Source: Taxillus chinensis
Lineage: Eukaryota > Streptophyta > Magnoliopsida > Santalales > Loranthaceae
Assembly (NCBI GenBank): GCA_023512835.1
Contig: CM042086.1
Location: forward strand, 20,405,029 to 20,469,028
Direction of reading: 5' to 3'
DNA: 64,000 nt
In this document: positions 49,475 to 63,256 of the stretch, piece by piece
Layout: each line of letters begins with the position of its first letter
Position numbering within the stretch: the stretch's first letter is position 1
Program-made: the position numbers and the translations under genes
Notes under the pieces: generated by a model
The model's database searches: none
What the model was told of the DNA's origin: nothing
What the model saw: the letters and a program-made list of their open reading frames with translations, nothing else

Positions 49475-49494
49475 CCCCCCCCCCCCCCCCCCCC
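49475..49494 (+). repeat. Poly-C run of 20
   Basis: Twenty C in a row. Length is unsure, as for the G run at 39416. Confidence 0.9.
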
Positions 49495-49859
49495 AAGGAA
49501 AAAAAACACAACCCGGCCTTCCATGCACGTTCACAAAAACATCTTACAAGTGTGATGGACAAGTAAATCACCGCATTATTGTCTGGTTTTGCCAGACATG
49601 TTCGAATCAACTCACTCTCCAACACGTACGTACCTGATACTTGGATGGACGTTTTCCTGCAACGGTCATGCATATTATTCTATTCTATACCACATTAGGG
49701 GCTTTCGGTATTATATTTATGAGGTTAATTAAATGGACATTTGTTTACATAGAGACTCCGTCATTGTCCATGTGGTCATATACACTTATATCTCATTCTA
49801 TGATTATGATTTTTCTTTTCTTTCATGTGAAATAGAAGGGTGACCGATTTGAGAATGAT

Positions 49860-51052
49860 AGACCATTTCTCCATGTGGTCAACCTAGGTTACCTATGTCG
49901 AGTAGCTAGGCGAGTTGGGGGACAAAATTTCACATTGGCATCATAGATTCTGTTGTCATACCCTGCATATATGTCTTTCATTTCTTCAATTTTTGGATTT
50001 AATACGACATCTCATGGTGATCGCAGTTATTATAAGACTTGGTTTGTTTTTGTTTTTTTTTTTTTTTGGTTTAAGCGCGGTGGGCCGGCTTTGTTTCGCA
50101 TCATCATCATATTTGAATTATTTTGTCTTTCATTTAATCTTTTATATATTTATCCATTTTTTTCTTTTTCTTTTTCTTCTTAATTTCTTTTTGGGATCAA
50201 AATTTCACAGCCGTTAATTAATAAACTCGTACATGAACAAGATTAAAATCTCATATTTCGTCACTTTAAGTGAATAAAGTGACTCACAGTCACAACCCCA
50301 ATATATCCAGTAGACTCCAGCATTATATATCTTGGACGTTTGCATGTACGTTAATTAATACACATACACATCAACTATCAGGAGATATAATACGGAGTTG
50401 ACATTTTAAAACCGGGAATCGAAAGGTCTCACGACCGTACAGAGTCCCCGTAACGCAATGGCAGTGCCACTAAGGCGTGACACAACGTTTAAGAGAGTGT
50501 GCCTGAGACACCTACTGTTGTCTTCTTATAATATAAAAAGGAAAAACTAAAAGCATGAGGAGTGACATGCATGGCCTAACTCCCTTGTTACAGCTGAGCT
50601 GGGTGTCTCCACTCTCCCTTTTTCTTTTCTTTTTTTCAATTAGAAAATGACAACCAGAACCAAACCGAAGCCTTCCTTGAAAGTCGTGTGCTTCAGATGA
50701 TTCGATCCTTAAACAATTGGCGTATGCGTCAGGAAGGAGCCAAATCTAAATAAAATCCAATAAAATAACGAACTCAAATAAAAGAAATAAATACTATTTT
50801 ATTATTATTATTATTAATAATAGAAACACGTCTAGCTACACTCCTAAGCCAAAAACTACACGTTTATCTCCTACCAGTGCTAGAACTCTTGGATATGAAT
50901 CCACCTTCATCCATCCATGCACACACATCTATGTCCACCGAAAATGGGAGTTTGTTTTACCACCATCTGAATTTAAAAACAAAAAACAAAACAAAACAAA
51001 ACCATCCCATTTTAGTGTGTAAAGCAACGGTCCCGCACAATCATATATATAT

Positions 51053-51102
<50 letters not shown>

Positions 51103-51356
51103 AAATCCAAAAGGCATATGTATAACAGTAGTCAGTTGCGTGTAGATTGCGTCTAGCGTTTTTACGTAAGCATAGCTCTATAAAATCTTATCTAATATAT
51201 ATATAGCATAACTCAACTAACTCCGGCAACATTTAAAATTAATTGTTTTAATAAATAATTATTTTATAAAATAAAATAAAATAATAACTTATAAACATAA
51301 CAGATTTAAAATCATTATGGAAACTAATTAGTTATGGTGCTACCATCATAGTAATC

Positions 51357-51414
<58 letters not shown>

Positions 51415-54011
51415 TATATATTAGTCAAATAATGTGTGTTTTGGACATGTTTAGCTTTTCTAAAAATAATTTGAGTTTTATTCCATTTGACTTTTTAAAG
51501 TTGAAAATATGTTCCCTAATTTTGCTAGATAACAAGTATTATGAGCGATTATAGTGAATATTATCAATTTGATCCAAACTTGAAATTTAATTTATAAATT
51601 ACTTTATACAACCATTTAAAAATTAATATCATATTACACAAGACTATCAATTGGTCTCCTCCAATGTGGGTGGATTTAAATGAGAGGACCACAAATAAAG
51701 TGATCTGATTTGACTTGCATGCGGATCAAGCCGATTTAAAGCATTCACAAGTTTTGTATAATTAAATTTATTCTTAGGAAAAAAATATGTTAAAAAATCA
51801 ATCAAATTTTAGCATAAGAAAATGAATAATAAATTTCTATATTTAAGGATTTACTATTTATTCTTAAATATTTTTCATATAATTTTTCTAATATATATTA
51901 TTATAATTATAACATTTTCATTGATAATAATAAATAAAAGGATGAGAGCGAAAATAATATAGAATGAATTAAAAAATAAATATAAATATAAATAGAGAAT
52001 GAAATGTTTAATTTTTTTTAAAAATAAGTAAATTATATACTATTTATTAGATAAGGATAAAAATGCCAAAATTATTGTGAATGTTCTTATATGTTAGTAT
52101 TACTAGCACGGCTAAAACAATCTGACTAGTTCAACTTAACTCATTAATAAATATGAGACTAAATGACTCATAATTAAACTATCAATTGTAAAACTAATTT
52201 TATATTAATTTTATATTTTAGTAATTTAATTAACTGATTAGTTCATAGTTAATTTAATTTATTTTTTAATAACTCACTTTCTACTTTATTTAAAATCCCT
52301 GTACTCTTACCTCAAGGTGCTTCCAAGTTTTAAAAGCAAAATCTTCATCAAAGGTGGGATTGCATTAATTATTAGGCTACCGCATGGGAATGTTAATTTG
52401 ACTCATTCATTAATGAGGCTTTAAAACAATTAATAGTAAAATTATAAAAGTTTAATTATTTAAAAATTTTAAATTTGAAAGTAAAATAAGGCGAACCCAT
52501 TTTTTACTTTTTTTACATACTCTTTTACATGGAAAGAAAACAACGTAAATCTTCTCATATGCTAAGTCTTGGTGAGTTCGTATGTTTTATTGACAAAACC
52601 GACCAAATTTTAGTACTAGGCAACACCAAAAACCACATCGTCTTCATTTAATACAGCATACTGCATATGGACAACGTCGTTTTCAATTTGTCTGTGGACA
52701 ACATATCTTTTGTTATGGCATATACCATCTCAAATATTAATAGGTAAAGTCAATATTTTATTAATATTTATTACATTAAAAATATAAATAGACTGATTAC
52801 CTCGACAATAATTGGAATTTCATGAATGAATACATATCCAGTTCCTTTCAATATATATGTATAAAAGAAAACAAAATGGGGTCTCTTTTTTTTTTTAAAT
52901 GTAAGTTGAAGGACAATATCATTTTGATTTCAAAAAATTCAAATCAACGTTGTTCTACTAAAGAAAATAAATAGAAATATTTCACCTACACTGCCTTGGT
53001 ATCCTAATTGTTACATATATACACACATGAATAAAAGGAATCTACAAGTCCTTCCGTGCAGTAGAAGGCACCAGGAGGTGTTTTTTGGTGAAGCCACGTT
53101 GGAATAATAGGGGGTGCTGTTCTCTTGTTTTATGTTTTTGTTTTTTTCCCCCCTATTCTTATTCTTATTCTTTCACTTTTATTTTAAATGTATTTATTCA
53201 CATTTTGAACTAAATCCATGAAAAATTAAGATGATCATCAAGCACAACTCAGGAAAAAAATGCAAAATCAAGATGACAAAAATTAAGGGCAATGACCACT
53301 TAATTTCTTATTTGAATATTAATAAAGGCTTAAACAGTTAATTTATTTCATTAGGCTTTTTCAGAAATACGATCTTTTATCTTCGAATTATTTTTAACAA
53401 TCAGAAGTTTTAAATTTATGGTATTTTTTACCAAATGATCATTTAAAACGCATAATTAAAATTCAATATAATATTTCTAGATATAATGAATTAATTTAGC
53501 CTCTTTAAAATGATTTGATTTATATTTATAAGTACTTTCGTATTCGTTTTATTTTAAAAATGCAACTGAACTAAATAACGTTGAAAGCTATATGAATATT
53601 AGAAATAAAAAACGCTTTCAAGTTTAAAGTTATATATAGATATATTTTAAAATAATTAGAGTGATTTATTATAGTAGTTTTTTGAAAAATAATAATAATT
53701 GTGCCCCCATTGCTAAAAATCTCATCTTCACAGTTGGTCCTATGTGTAAGTTTTTATTTAATTAATTTAGAATATAAGGCTCATTCACTATTCTTGCTTG
53801 AGATCTCTTGAAGGAATTGTCTTTACTCATTTCCTTTTTTCTATATATAACTCCAAAATTAAGAATTGACGATACATCGCTCGGTCCAAGTTCCTGGAAT
53901 TTTACTTATATTGGTGATGAAAGTGTATAATGAATCGATATTTTTTAGTCATATTTTTGTTGAGTTTATTATGAGCAATTTAATTTAAATCTTTTTATTT
54001 CTACTGTGTGA

Positions 54012-54042
<31 letters not shown>

Positions 54043-54963
54043 GAAAAATATTATTGTATCTTGGAGCAATGTATAATATTTATGATTTACCTCATTATCC
54101 TGTCTAGCTCCTCACGGCATACGCAATTTACAATATTCACATAGATATTTTAATTTGACAAAAATGTGCACCGTTGGATAGATAATCATATGCTTTTATA
54201 ATCAAACACTAGGTAATCATTGCTAGCTCAAAAACACATCCATCTCACGAGTTTTGGACTCCATCTAGTAAGTTTCACATTTCACTTAGTAAAAATAGTT
54301 TATAGGCTTTTTCAAAACAGAATTCAACCAAATAAGTTGAGCACACGTGTGTTTTTTAATAAAACAATAATTTGTTTGAATAAAATAATTAATTTTAAAA
54401 TATCTTCTAATTATTATATATTTTTAAATTCAAACTCAATTTTTATATAAAATCATATTTATTTTCTTTTTCATTTACTTTATTAGCTGAGGCCATCACA
54501 TTGTTTTTTGGCCAATTTTCGTATGAACCAATTTGTTTACAAATAATAATTTAGAAACACATTCAGATAATTTGTTTTATAAGACTAAAATTTAAATTTC
54601 AAAAAAGTTTTAAAACAAAAACATAAAATCAGAAACACCCACTACGTTTATTTCTTTATTTTTTTATATAAAAAATAAAAAAAAAAGGGTGCAGTGAACA
54701 TACACGCACACACGTTTGCTGGGACCTTCAGAATTTGTCTGTTCTACACAAAAAAAATATATGAAAATTTGTATGTGGGGAGAAATGTAGTTGTGGGCCT
54801 GGGCCGGAGAGAGAGAGAGAAAGAGAAAGAGAGAGAATGGGGGTAAAAATAGGGCCGACACTCTCATCAATCTTATCGGTTTGCTTTTGGGAGGCCCACC
54901 CATCCACCTTCCTGCTTACATTGCATTCATTTCCGCTGTTCCCAGCCTTTCCGTGAACCAAGA

Positions 54964-55007
<44 letters not shown>

Positions 55008-56400
55008 TTTCTTCTTTTTCCGTTTGCTTAGTCACGCGGTTCGCTTCCCCGTGACACTACGCGCCCGCAACTCGTAATAATAAATATTATTTAATATTAA
55101 TTATTAATAATTAATTTTACATTTATATTATTGATTAAAACGTTAATATGTTTTTATTTCTTGCGGGCAGGACTACATTTTGAAAACCATTCTTACTTAA
55201 ATAAATTATTTGTTATCGAATTATACGTAAAATGTTATATTATTATATGATTGTTTTGAAGTGAAAAAGTCATAAAAATCATATCTAAGATATATTTAAC
55301 TTTTTATGGAGTTTTTATAGTATTTTCTAATGAATTATTATTTAATTTTATAATTATTAAATTATAAAAAGTAAAAGCAAAAATAAAAATATTATTTTAA
55401 TAATATATTAAATAATTTAAAATCTATTAATGATATGTATTTATATACGCAAGTAAAAAAAAATAAATTATAAAAAACGACATAAAAATAACTGTTAGTA
55501 TACGTGAATGCTCATACGGTCATATGACCGCGGAAAGAGCGACCATAGGCTAGGAGATTGGGGTTTTCAGCATCCTGCATGAAGGTGGGGTTTTCATTTT
55601 TTAATTATAAGTTTTTTACTTTGTCATATTAGCTGATAAATGTTAATATATCGTATTACTATATTTTTATTCCCACATAATTTAGGTGATTAATGTAAAA
55701 CATTTGATTAAAAATGTTATATTGATAAATATTTACGAAGGCCAGGAATCGATGGGTGATATTTAGGCTAGGAGATTGGGTTAGTGAGGGTGGGTGGAAA
55801 TAGGGTAGGTATACGAATTATTTAGCTCTCCACGCCTAGTGTACGCCACCATAAAGTGTGGAATTAGCTAGCATACGAATTATTTGGACTTTTGACTCTC
55901 AGCGGTAAATGCTTATCATAATTTACAAAAATTATTCCTCCATAAACTACGATCATTATTGAGGTGTCTTGTATGCACATCTAAAAATCGAATATTTAAT
56001 TTTTTAAAAAAATGTTTGATAAATTAGATTCAAATAATATTTAAATTTTATATTTTAGATTTCATAATTATTTTTGTAAGCAAGTTTAAATTATTTTTAA
56101 TTTCGAATTCAATTTTAAATTTTTTTACAAAAAAAGTTTTATCTCCTCCCCCACTTTATTACATGTTCACCTTATTTTCTATTCTTTTTTTCTTAAAAGT
56201 CAATTTAAAAATAAATTAACTAAAAGTCATCATTTTAATCATAAAACTAATCTTCATAAAACATAATTTTTTTTTATAATCTTGAATTCAATTTAAGATT
56301 GAACTTATAACTCAAATAAAATAAAAAAAATCAAGTCAAAATATAAAAATAAAAAAAATATGTAGCAAATACCATCTATATGTTCATACTCATCATATTT
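49860..56400. other. Long AT-rich intergenic stretch with microsatellites
   Basis: No gene is recognised. Simple repeats include a T run near 50048-50065, (AT)n at 51042-51098 and 51363-51421, (TG)n near 54006-54030 and (CT)n at 54967-54998. The segment at 54664-55060 has open frames on both strands, but these follow CT/GA repeats and low-complexity sequence. A short motif, TAGGCTAGGAGATTGG, occurs at about 55547 and 55765. Confidence 0.5.
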
Positions 56401-56569
56401 CTGATTAAATTAATATTTTTAACTGAATAATTTTATTGAAATCAGGGTCGAATCTACAAGGCCTCCAACATGGCTACAAAAACATTATACACTTTTTTTA
56501 ACACCTCACGTCCGGAGTCAGTCAGATTCAAAATTTACGAATCAGGTCTTTCCCTCTCCATTCTTCCAG

Positions 56570-57530
56570 CAAAAATGTTGTCTTGGACATAAAATTTTAA
56601 TTCTCCATTATAATGACATTTATAATATTTAATTTTGTATTAAATACAGTAATCAATAATTAATAACATTTTAATTAGTGCATTAATAAATTTATAATTA
56701 ATACTTTAATGAAATTTAAATCTCAAAAATTTAATTCCCACTAAAAATATTAACCGAATATTACGGGATATAAATTTCTTAATTATATTCATAATTAATT
56801 AATAATTCCCGATTATAATTAATAATGACATTAACAAAATGCTAATTTACATTACTAATAACATAATTAATTATTAATTCCTTAAATGAAGCGTCCGGTT
56901 CAAGAATTAGTGTTTTAATTTCTGAACTTAAGTTTTAATTCTCGCTTCGGTCCGAAAATTAATACTTTAATTCTCGAAAGGAAGTATTCAAGATGGAAAT
57001 TAGTGTTTTAATTTCCAAACTAAAGCTTTAATTCTTGTTTCGGTTTGAAATTAGTACTTTAATTTTTGAACCGAAACTTTAATTATCGTTTCGGTTAAAA
57101 AATTAGTAAATTAATTCTCAAAATGAAATTTTAATTCCTAATTATAATATCATTAATGCAATAATCCTTAATTAGTGCATTACAAAATTATAATGTCAAT
57201 AATTAGTGCATTGACATAATTTAATTCTCAAAATTTAAATTTCTGATCAAAAATAATAATTCATAATTAAGGAATATAAATTCTTTAATTATATTCCTAA
57301 TTGATTACTAATTCCTAAATTTAATTACTAATAGTATTAACGACATACTAATTCCTGATTATAATTACTAATGGCATTAATGAAATACTAATTTCCGATT
57401 ATAGTCCTAATTAATTACTAATGACTAAATTAATTACTAATTCCTTAATTAATTAACAAAATATAAATTATAATCCTTAATTTATATTTAAACGCATTAA
57501 TTAGTAATTAATGACAGTAAAAACAATAAT
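56570..57530. repeat. Degenerate AT-rich tandem repeat
   Basis: Irregular units of about 60-70 bases share TTTAATTCTCG, TTTCGGTYYGAAAATTAG and TACTTTAATT (about 56880-57130). Around them, TTAATTACTAATTCC and ATTAGTGCATTA motifs recur many times. There is no coding capacity. It may be an old satellite-like array or part of an LTR. Confidence 0.5.
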
Positions 57531-57539
57531 TAAAATCGG

Positions 57540-57790
57540 GATTCGTTCACCATAGAAGACCAAAAGAGAGAGAAGGTAGATAGATGATGAAGAATGAAGG
57601 ATAGGAGTGGTGCGGTAGCAAAAGAGGATGTTCCGGGAGGTGGACGGAATCGCTACCAAGGGATCTCCAAATTCGAGGGCATGCGGGCGGACCTGGCCTA
57701 GCGCAGAGAGAGAGAGAGAGAGAGAGAGAGAGGTTGAAGGAGGATGACCAGCGAGATAGAGACAAAGGTGGTAGGTGAACAGAGGACTTT
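57540..57790. other. GC-richer island with a (GA)n run
   Basis: Surrounded by AT-rich DNA, with (GA)n at 57707-57731. The minus strand is open for 123 codons (57501-57872), but the translation is simple-sequence rich and unlike known families. Nature unknown. Confidence 0.3.
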
Positions 57791-58624
57791 TTTTTTTTAT
57801 GTTTTTTTCAAAGTCGACATCCGCCATGAACACAATTAATAAATTTGCGAACCCAAATATATCATTTAACACGTCAATCCGATTGATAAATCCAGGTAAT
57901 TCATTCCAATCTAAATATCACAACCCCTATCAATAGTTTGTTATAGCTTCAAGGCCCAACAAGTGAGGAAAATTTAATTTGAAAAAATTTTAAAATTCAA
58001 ATCTGAGCCGAATAAAGATTATTTGATAAATTTTAAGATAATTAGAAAATTTTAAAAGCCTAGTGTTTTAAGATGAACTTGAGCCAAGTCTAGCTTTAAG
58101 TCTCTTTTAAACACCTCGAAAATTTGCTCAGACATTCATATAATATGATGCTGAAAATTCTCAAATTTTTATTGCACAATATAAGACGAACCAACAATAA
58201 AACAAATAGAAGTTGAAAAATATTCAAGCACCATGGTCTAAATTCTAAAACTCCAATAAATTTAGTAATAGAAACACTCATATCGGACAAAATCCAACAT
58301 AAAAAAAAATTAGTTGTGTAAGATGGTTTTGAATTTTAGAGGCCAAGGCCAACACCAAATTTAGCTTAGGAAGTATATCCATTTAATATTTTTAATAATT
58401 TTTTTTTAAAAAAAAGATAATTATATTATTTTTAAATAATTATTTGTTTCAAATAATCTTATTTATGATCCTGGTTTTAAGAATTATGTTGACAATAGGC
58501 TATTTCCCATTTGATACATCCTTTTTATGCTAATTGTTGTATATTTCCCTTGGCCAAGCATGATGTGTTTTTTGATTTTTCAAGTGTTGGTGTTTTGAGG
58601 GTTTTGGGAGTACATTATTACATA

Positions 58625-58945
58625 AGGCTTGGGGTATAACTAAAAAGTTGATTGATTTGAGTGTAATTAAGCATGCAACTTAAGTGAAGAAAACCTACAA
58701 ATTATGGACGATAAGGGAAGATTTATTTTAACAAAAGAATGCTGTAAACAAAACATGATTGATTCAAATTTGGTAAATCACAAATATAAAGAAGAAAGAA
58801 GGGTTTTGAGACACTTCAATAAGTTTTAGGAGATATTGAATCAACTAGTCACAATGAAACTAGTTATTGGTGAAAAGGTTTAAGTGTTGCTTTTCTTAAG
58901 TTCACTATCAAATAGTTGAGAGATACTAATAGTTACATTTGAAGT
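58625..58945 (+). pseudogene. Copia gag fragment
   Basis: Plus-strand reading in one main frame gives a block like copia gag (UBN2 type): an ERRVLRHFNKF stretch, then EILNQLV and VIGEKV, then LLFLSSLSNS, with single stops where Gln or Trp codons are expected. Neighbouring DNA to about 59000 shows no further domain, so it is an isolated scrap of an old element. Confidence 0.5.
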
Positions 58946-58959
58946 GTGATACGGGTTCA

Positions 58960-60879
58960 TTCTCCTACTGACTTTCAATGATGCATCCTGAAACACATAA
59001 TTTAACATTTTAAAATATTAATATGAGCTAACAATAAATATTCACACTCAACTTAGTTATAACTTATAGAAAATAAAAGGAAAAGAACAAAAAGACGAGA
59101 AGAAATACAAGACAAGCTAACTATACATGCAATTATAAATACAATAACCTTAATTAAGCCCTTTTAATACTTATTATAAATCATAATTTTAAGCATTATG
59201 AAGTGCAAAGATAAAAATATACACTAAAATTTAACAACAAAACAAATTTTGAAAACAAAACTAAAGGTATATGTATAGTCTCTTTTTTAAAAACAAAAAC
59301 CCCAAAGGAAAGAGTTGGAAATTATAATCTCTTTCCTTGATTCAAATTTGAAATTGGAGAAAGAGGAGACACGACTAACATATACGACTCCTTAACGATC
59401 TCGAAAATATGCAACCATTAAGTTCTCTTTAGTCATTGCATTTTTTAGCGAGGCATAAGCATCTAGCCATCTCTATCTCTCTCAATTGAGTAGTGTTTTG
59501 CCTTACAACAATGGTGAGCATCCAACCGAGAAAGCAATACGGCATACTGAATAAATTGCAACAAAGGATGGCAGAGAAAGTGAAAAGTGATGGGCATGGA
59601 TCAGACTGAGAATGGGGAGAGATGCAAACACAAATGAGCGTAGATGAAAAGGAATATGTAATAAATAAATATATTTATTAATAAATTTAATATGCCATTA
59701 GTTTTTAAAGTAAAACATCAACAAATATCCCACTTTAAACACCACTCTTAGAAAATACTAGTATGTAAACCAACTTAGTTGACATCTTTTAAAAATGTTG
59801 CTATACCTTCAAACTTAGGTGATGTTTTTGAAAAAGGTCAGTATATTATATTTATGGTGGCATTTTAAAAAAATGCTTGGCAAAAAATAATCCCTGAAAC
59901 ACTAGCTATAAGTGCATATTTTTTGTAATGACACGTGATTTTTTACGTGTTTTTAACCATTTGAAAGACAGGAAAAATGAAACACCATAATAGACAAAGT
60001 TTAAATGTTATTCTTTCATTTTATCTAGGAAAATAAAAAGAAAAGTAGTAGCATGAAGCTCGAATTCATTACCACAGTTGATGTTGGTCGGGATAGTGAG
60101 GATATGAGCATAGAGCTCAATCCCATGGCCACTGAGGCCTTTAAAAAAAGAATTTTGGGTATATCTTGGTGTTTTGACTAGGAAAGCAAGAAGATAAAAA
60201 AAGAAAAAACCTAAAAGTATTGAGGTTGATGTTTGTTTGTTCTTGGCTCCTTACAACGCTTAAGGAATAGTGGAGAACGGTGGATGTTTTTCCTTGGATA
60301 GATTGGTTTGCTTATTTAAGTTTTTCAAAGGCTACTAATAATTCATGGTATACAACCGTTGTATCATGGGAGACAAATGTTTGCGTCATAGTTTGTATTT
60401 TCTTTATTGTAATTTTTATTCAGGTCAATAACTTCTCCTTATATATTACAATGCATTACAAATGTGACATAATGCGAATGTCTATAACTAAGATTATCTC
60501 CATATAAAACTAGTTTCCCATGAGAGTCAAATTCCAAACTAGTGTAAACAATTATTTTCACTTTTAGTTCCATACAAGATTTTTGAAAATGTATTTTATT
60601 TTATATTTTTAATAGAAAACTCTTAAATTCATTTTCTTGCATTTATTTTATTTATATATTTATTTTGACTAAAATACACAATAGTCTAGGTCTCATACGA
60701 TTATAATGAGGATAGTTTACTCATTTTATTATAAATCAAGATAATAAAAACATTAAAAATATGAAATTAGAAACTATTTTATTGTACATAAAAACATGGA
60801 CGAATTCGAAAGTTTCGTTAAAGGGGATCAAAATACAAATTGTATAACTCATATCTAGAAACTATTATTTAAAACTGTG
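58960..60879. other. Intergenic DNA without recognised genes
   Basis: AT-rich sequence. The open stretch at 60280-60507 (75 codons) resembles nothing I know. A short part near 60060-60160 (GTTGATGTTGGTCGGGATAG) looks less AT-rich but has no frame. Confidence 0.45.
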
Positions 60880-60887
60880 ATTAACAC

Positions 60888-61492
60888 TAGGGATGAAACT
60901 TTAAACAGACAAACCATCCAAACCAACCCACCCAAACCACCAATTTATTAAACCGTCAAAACTAAATAAAATCGATTTGTTTTGATTTGAAATCGAATAA
61001 TATATCGGTTTGGTTTGGTTTGTAATTTTAAAATCACGGTTTAAACCGAACCGAACTGAATAATAGTATCATTTATTTATTTTCTATTTTTATTTTGTGT
61101 TTTAGAACTTATTTATTTAAGATTGATTGCTAATATTTGATATGTTATGTTTGTGAATTATATTATCTAATTTTGAGACTTCTAGAATTATAAATTTGAT
61201 CTATATTAATATTTATGTGCTTACACAATATTTATATTTTTTTTTGTTCTAAATCATTTTAAATTTTAAAAACTCAAAAATTAATGAACCAAACTAACTC
61301 ACACCAATCCAAACAGATAATTTTTCAACCCGTTGGTTCAAACCGAACTGACAGAAACCGAATCTGCTTAGTCTGGTTTGGTTTGAGCGAAGCAATAAGT
61401 TTAGTTTGATTTAATTTGGTTCAAACCGAAAAAACATTAATCTGATTTGAAAAATAGCTCAAACCAACTAAAATGAACCGATTTCACGCCTA
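60888..61492. mobile_element. hAT-like MITE, 605 bp
   Basis: The left end TAGGGATGAAACTTTAAAC and the right end (inward) TAGGCGTGAAATCGGTTC form imperfect terminal inverted repeats. Flanks ATTAACAC (60880-60887) and ATTAGTAC (61493-61500) agree at 6 of 8 positions. Subterminal DNA on both sides is full of GGTTTGGTTTG and AACCGAACC motifs. There is no coding capacity. The motif set is common in plant non-autonomous hAT elements. Confidence 0.65.
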
Positions 61493-61674
61493 ATTAGTAC
61501 CATGTAAGTCACAAATAATGACATAAAGCATAAAAAATTACCAAGTCATAATTTTTTAAAATTATAAAATTCATTTATTACTATTACAATTAGTAATATA
61601 TTATGAGATAATAAATTATATTATCGTATAATTATAATTATATAGTATATATAACTAAAATTTAAATTTATACT

Positions 61675-61679
61675 TTTAT

Positions 61680-61726
<47 letters not shown>
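61675..61726. repeat. (TA)n microsatellite
   Basis: About 25 TA units with one slip, followed by a short GA-rich tract at 61727-61750. Confidence 0.9.
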
Positions 61727-61728
<2 letters not shown>

Positions 61729-62929
61729 TAAGGAGGAGGAGGGGAGGCCATGTCCCTGGCGGTCTCCCCTAAATCGGAGTCTCTGCATAGAAAATGTTTC
61801 ATAAAATCATTTGGCAATGTTAATTTTTAATATTTTGTGTTCATAATAACTAATGATTTAGTGATTTAGATTATGATTATACTACCGTAGTTTCAAGATC
61901 CTACCAAAATTTAAGATTATGCCACTATAAAGACTATACTTATGCACGATTTCATATGTACTTATAAAAGGTAAAATACTTGGTTAATCGGTTCTCTTCA
62001 ATCAAGAATGGTTCGATTAGTTCAACGGCAAGCCACGTGTGTCAACACATAAACAACTAACCTGTCAACGCATATAAGAGCATCTACATCAGCTTTGGTA
62101 TAATGTATTTTTCCATATAATTTAGGGATTAAATTTAAATTTTTATCAAAAGCAGCTCTACATCTGATTCTGTAAAATACGGTATGGGGATACGGTTTGT
62201 ACAGTAAATCCCTATATTTGGAGATTCACTGTAGATCCCTAAACTCAATTTCTCTTCCTCGCTTGCGCGTTTCTTCTCTCGTCCGATTGGTGACGTGCGA
62301 ATCCTTGACTCCTCCCTTCCAATCGACGAATATTGCTTCGATTATGGGTAATCTCTAAACTTTTGATTTCCACCATGGCTAATTTCTCATACTCTCTCTC
62401 TATCTCTCTCTTTCTCTCTCTCCATGTTCCAGACCTTCCATGGCTGGAATTTGTAAATATCAGGATCTTCCATGGATGGTCACCGAAAAAGCAAAATCCC
62501 TCATATTGATTTAAATATGGTTATAGAGATTTATCATGACCTATTATTGCTTAAAACTTTAGATTTTTATATCTATGATCCGAAAACCCAAACTCAATTC
62601 CTATAACCCTAGGTACGTGAACTTCACCTGCGATTTACTAGATCTTTTTTAATATAAATTATTTGTGAGTCTTGGTTCATGACCCCATATTATTAGAACA
62701 TAACTAAATTGAAATGAAAAATAATTGTTCAAGACCAAATTAATTGGAACAACCCATTTTACTCAAAAGTGTCAAACCCACTGCATAATGGAAATGCTTC
62801 AGGAATGCTCTAAACCCAGATGAAGAAAGCTCACATTTTTGAAAAAATGTGACATGTCTGGCATATAGAATATAGAACTCATGAAATTAAATCACCTATT
62901 TATAGTTGTCCCATTTTATAGATTTTATC

Positions 62930-62931
<2 letters not shown>

Positions 62932-62988
<57 letters not shown>
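62932..62988. repeat. (TA)n microsatellite
   Basis: About 28 TA units, 270 bases upstream of the ORF at 63257. Confidence 0.95.
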
Positions 62989-62990
<2 letters not shown>

Positions 62991-63256
62991 GGGGTGGGGA
63001 CTGCAAAGAAAGAGCACATTTTTTTGGGTTAAGTTTCATTCCCAATTTAGGAACCATTTCTTACAAGAAATTTTAAGGAACTTATTAGATTTTATTTTTC
63101 TTTCTCACAAACCCAGAACACAATGGCGAAGTTTGAAGTTATGATTTTTTTTCTGGTTCAATTTTTGTGTGATACAAGAAATTTTTCATCATGGTTCTCA
63201 TTATCGGTTTGATCGAAATGTTTAAGGATTAAATACTTAAAACTGTTTTTTCATAT

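Noticed and set aside
50410..50485. tRNA-like look of the segment around GGGAATCGAAAGGTC
   Set aside because: No matching acceptor and anticodon stems could be formed by eye and the B-box-like part is in the wrong order.
54664..55054. Overlapping open frames on both strands
   Set aside because: They read through GA/CT repeats and low-complexity sequence without any motif.
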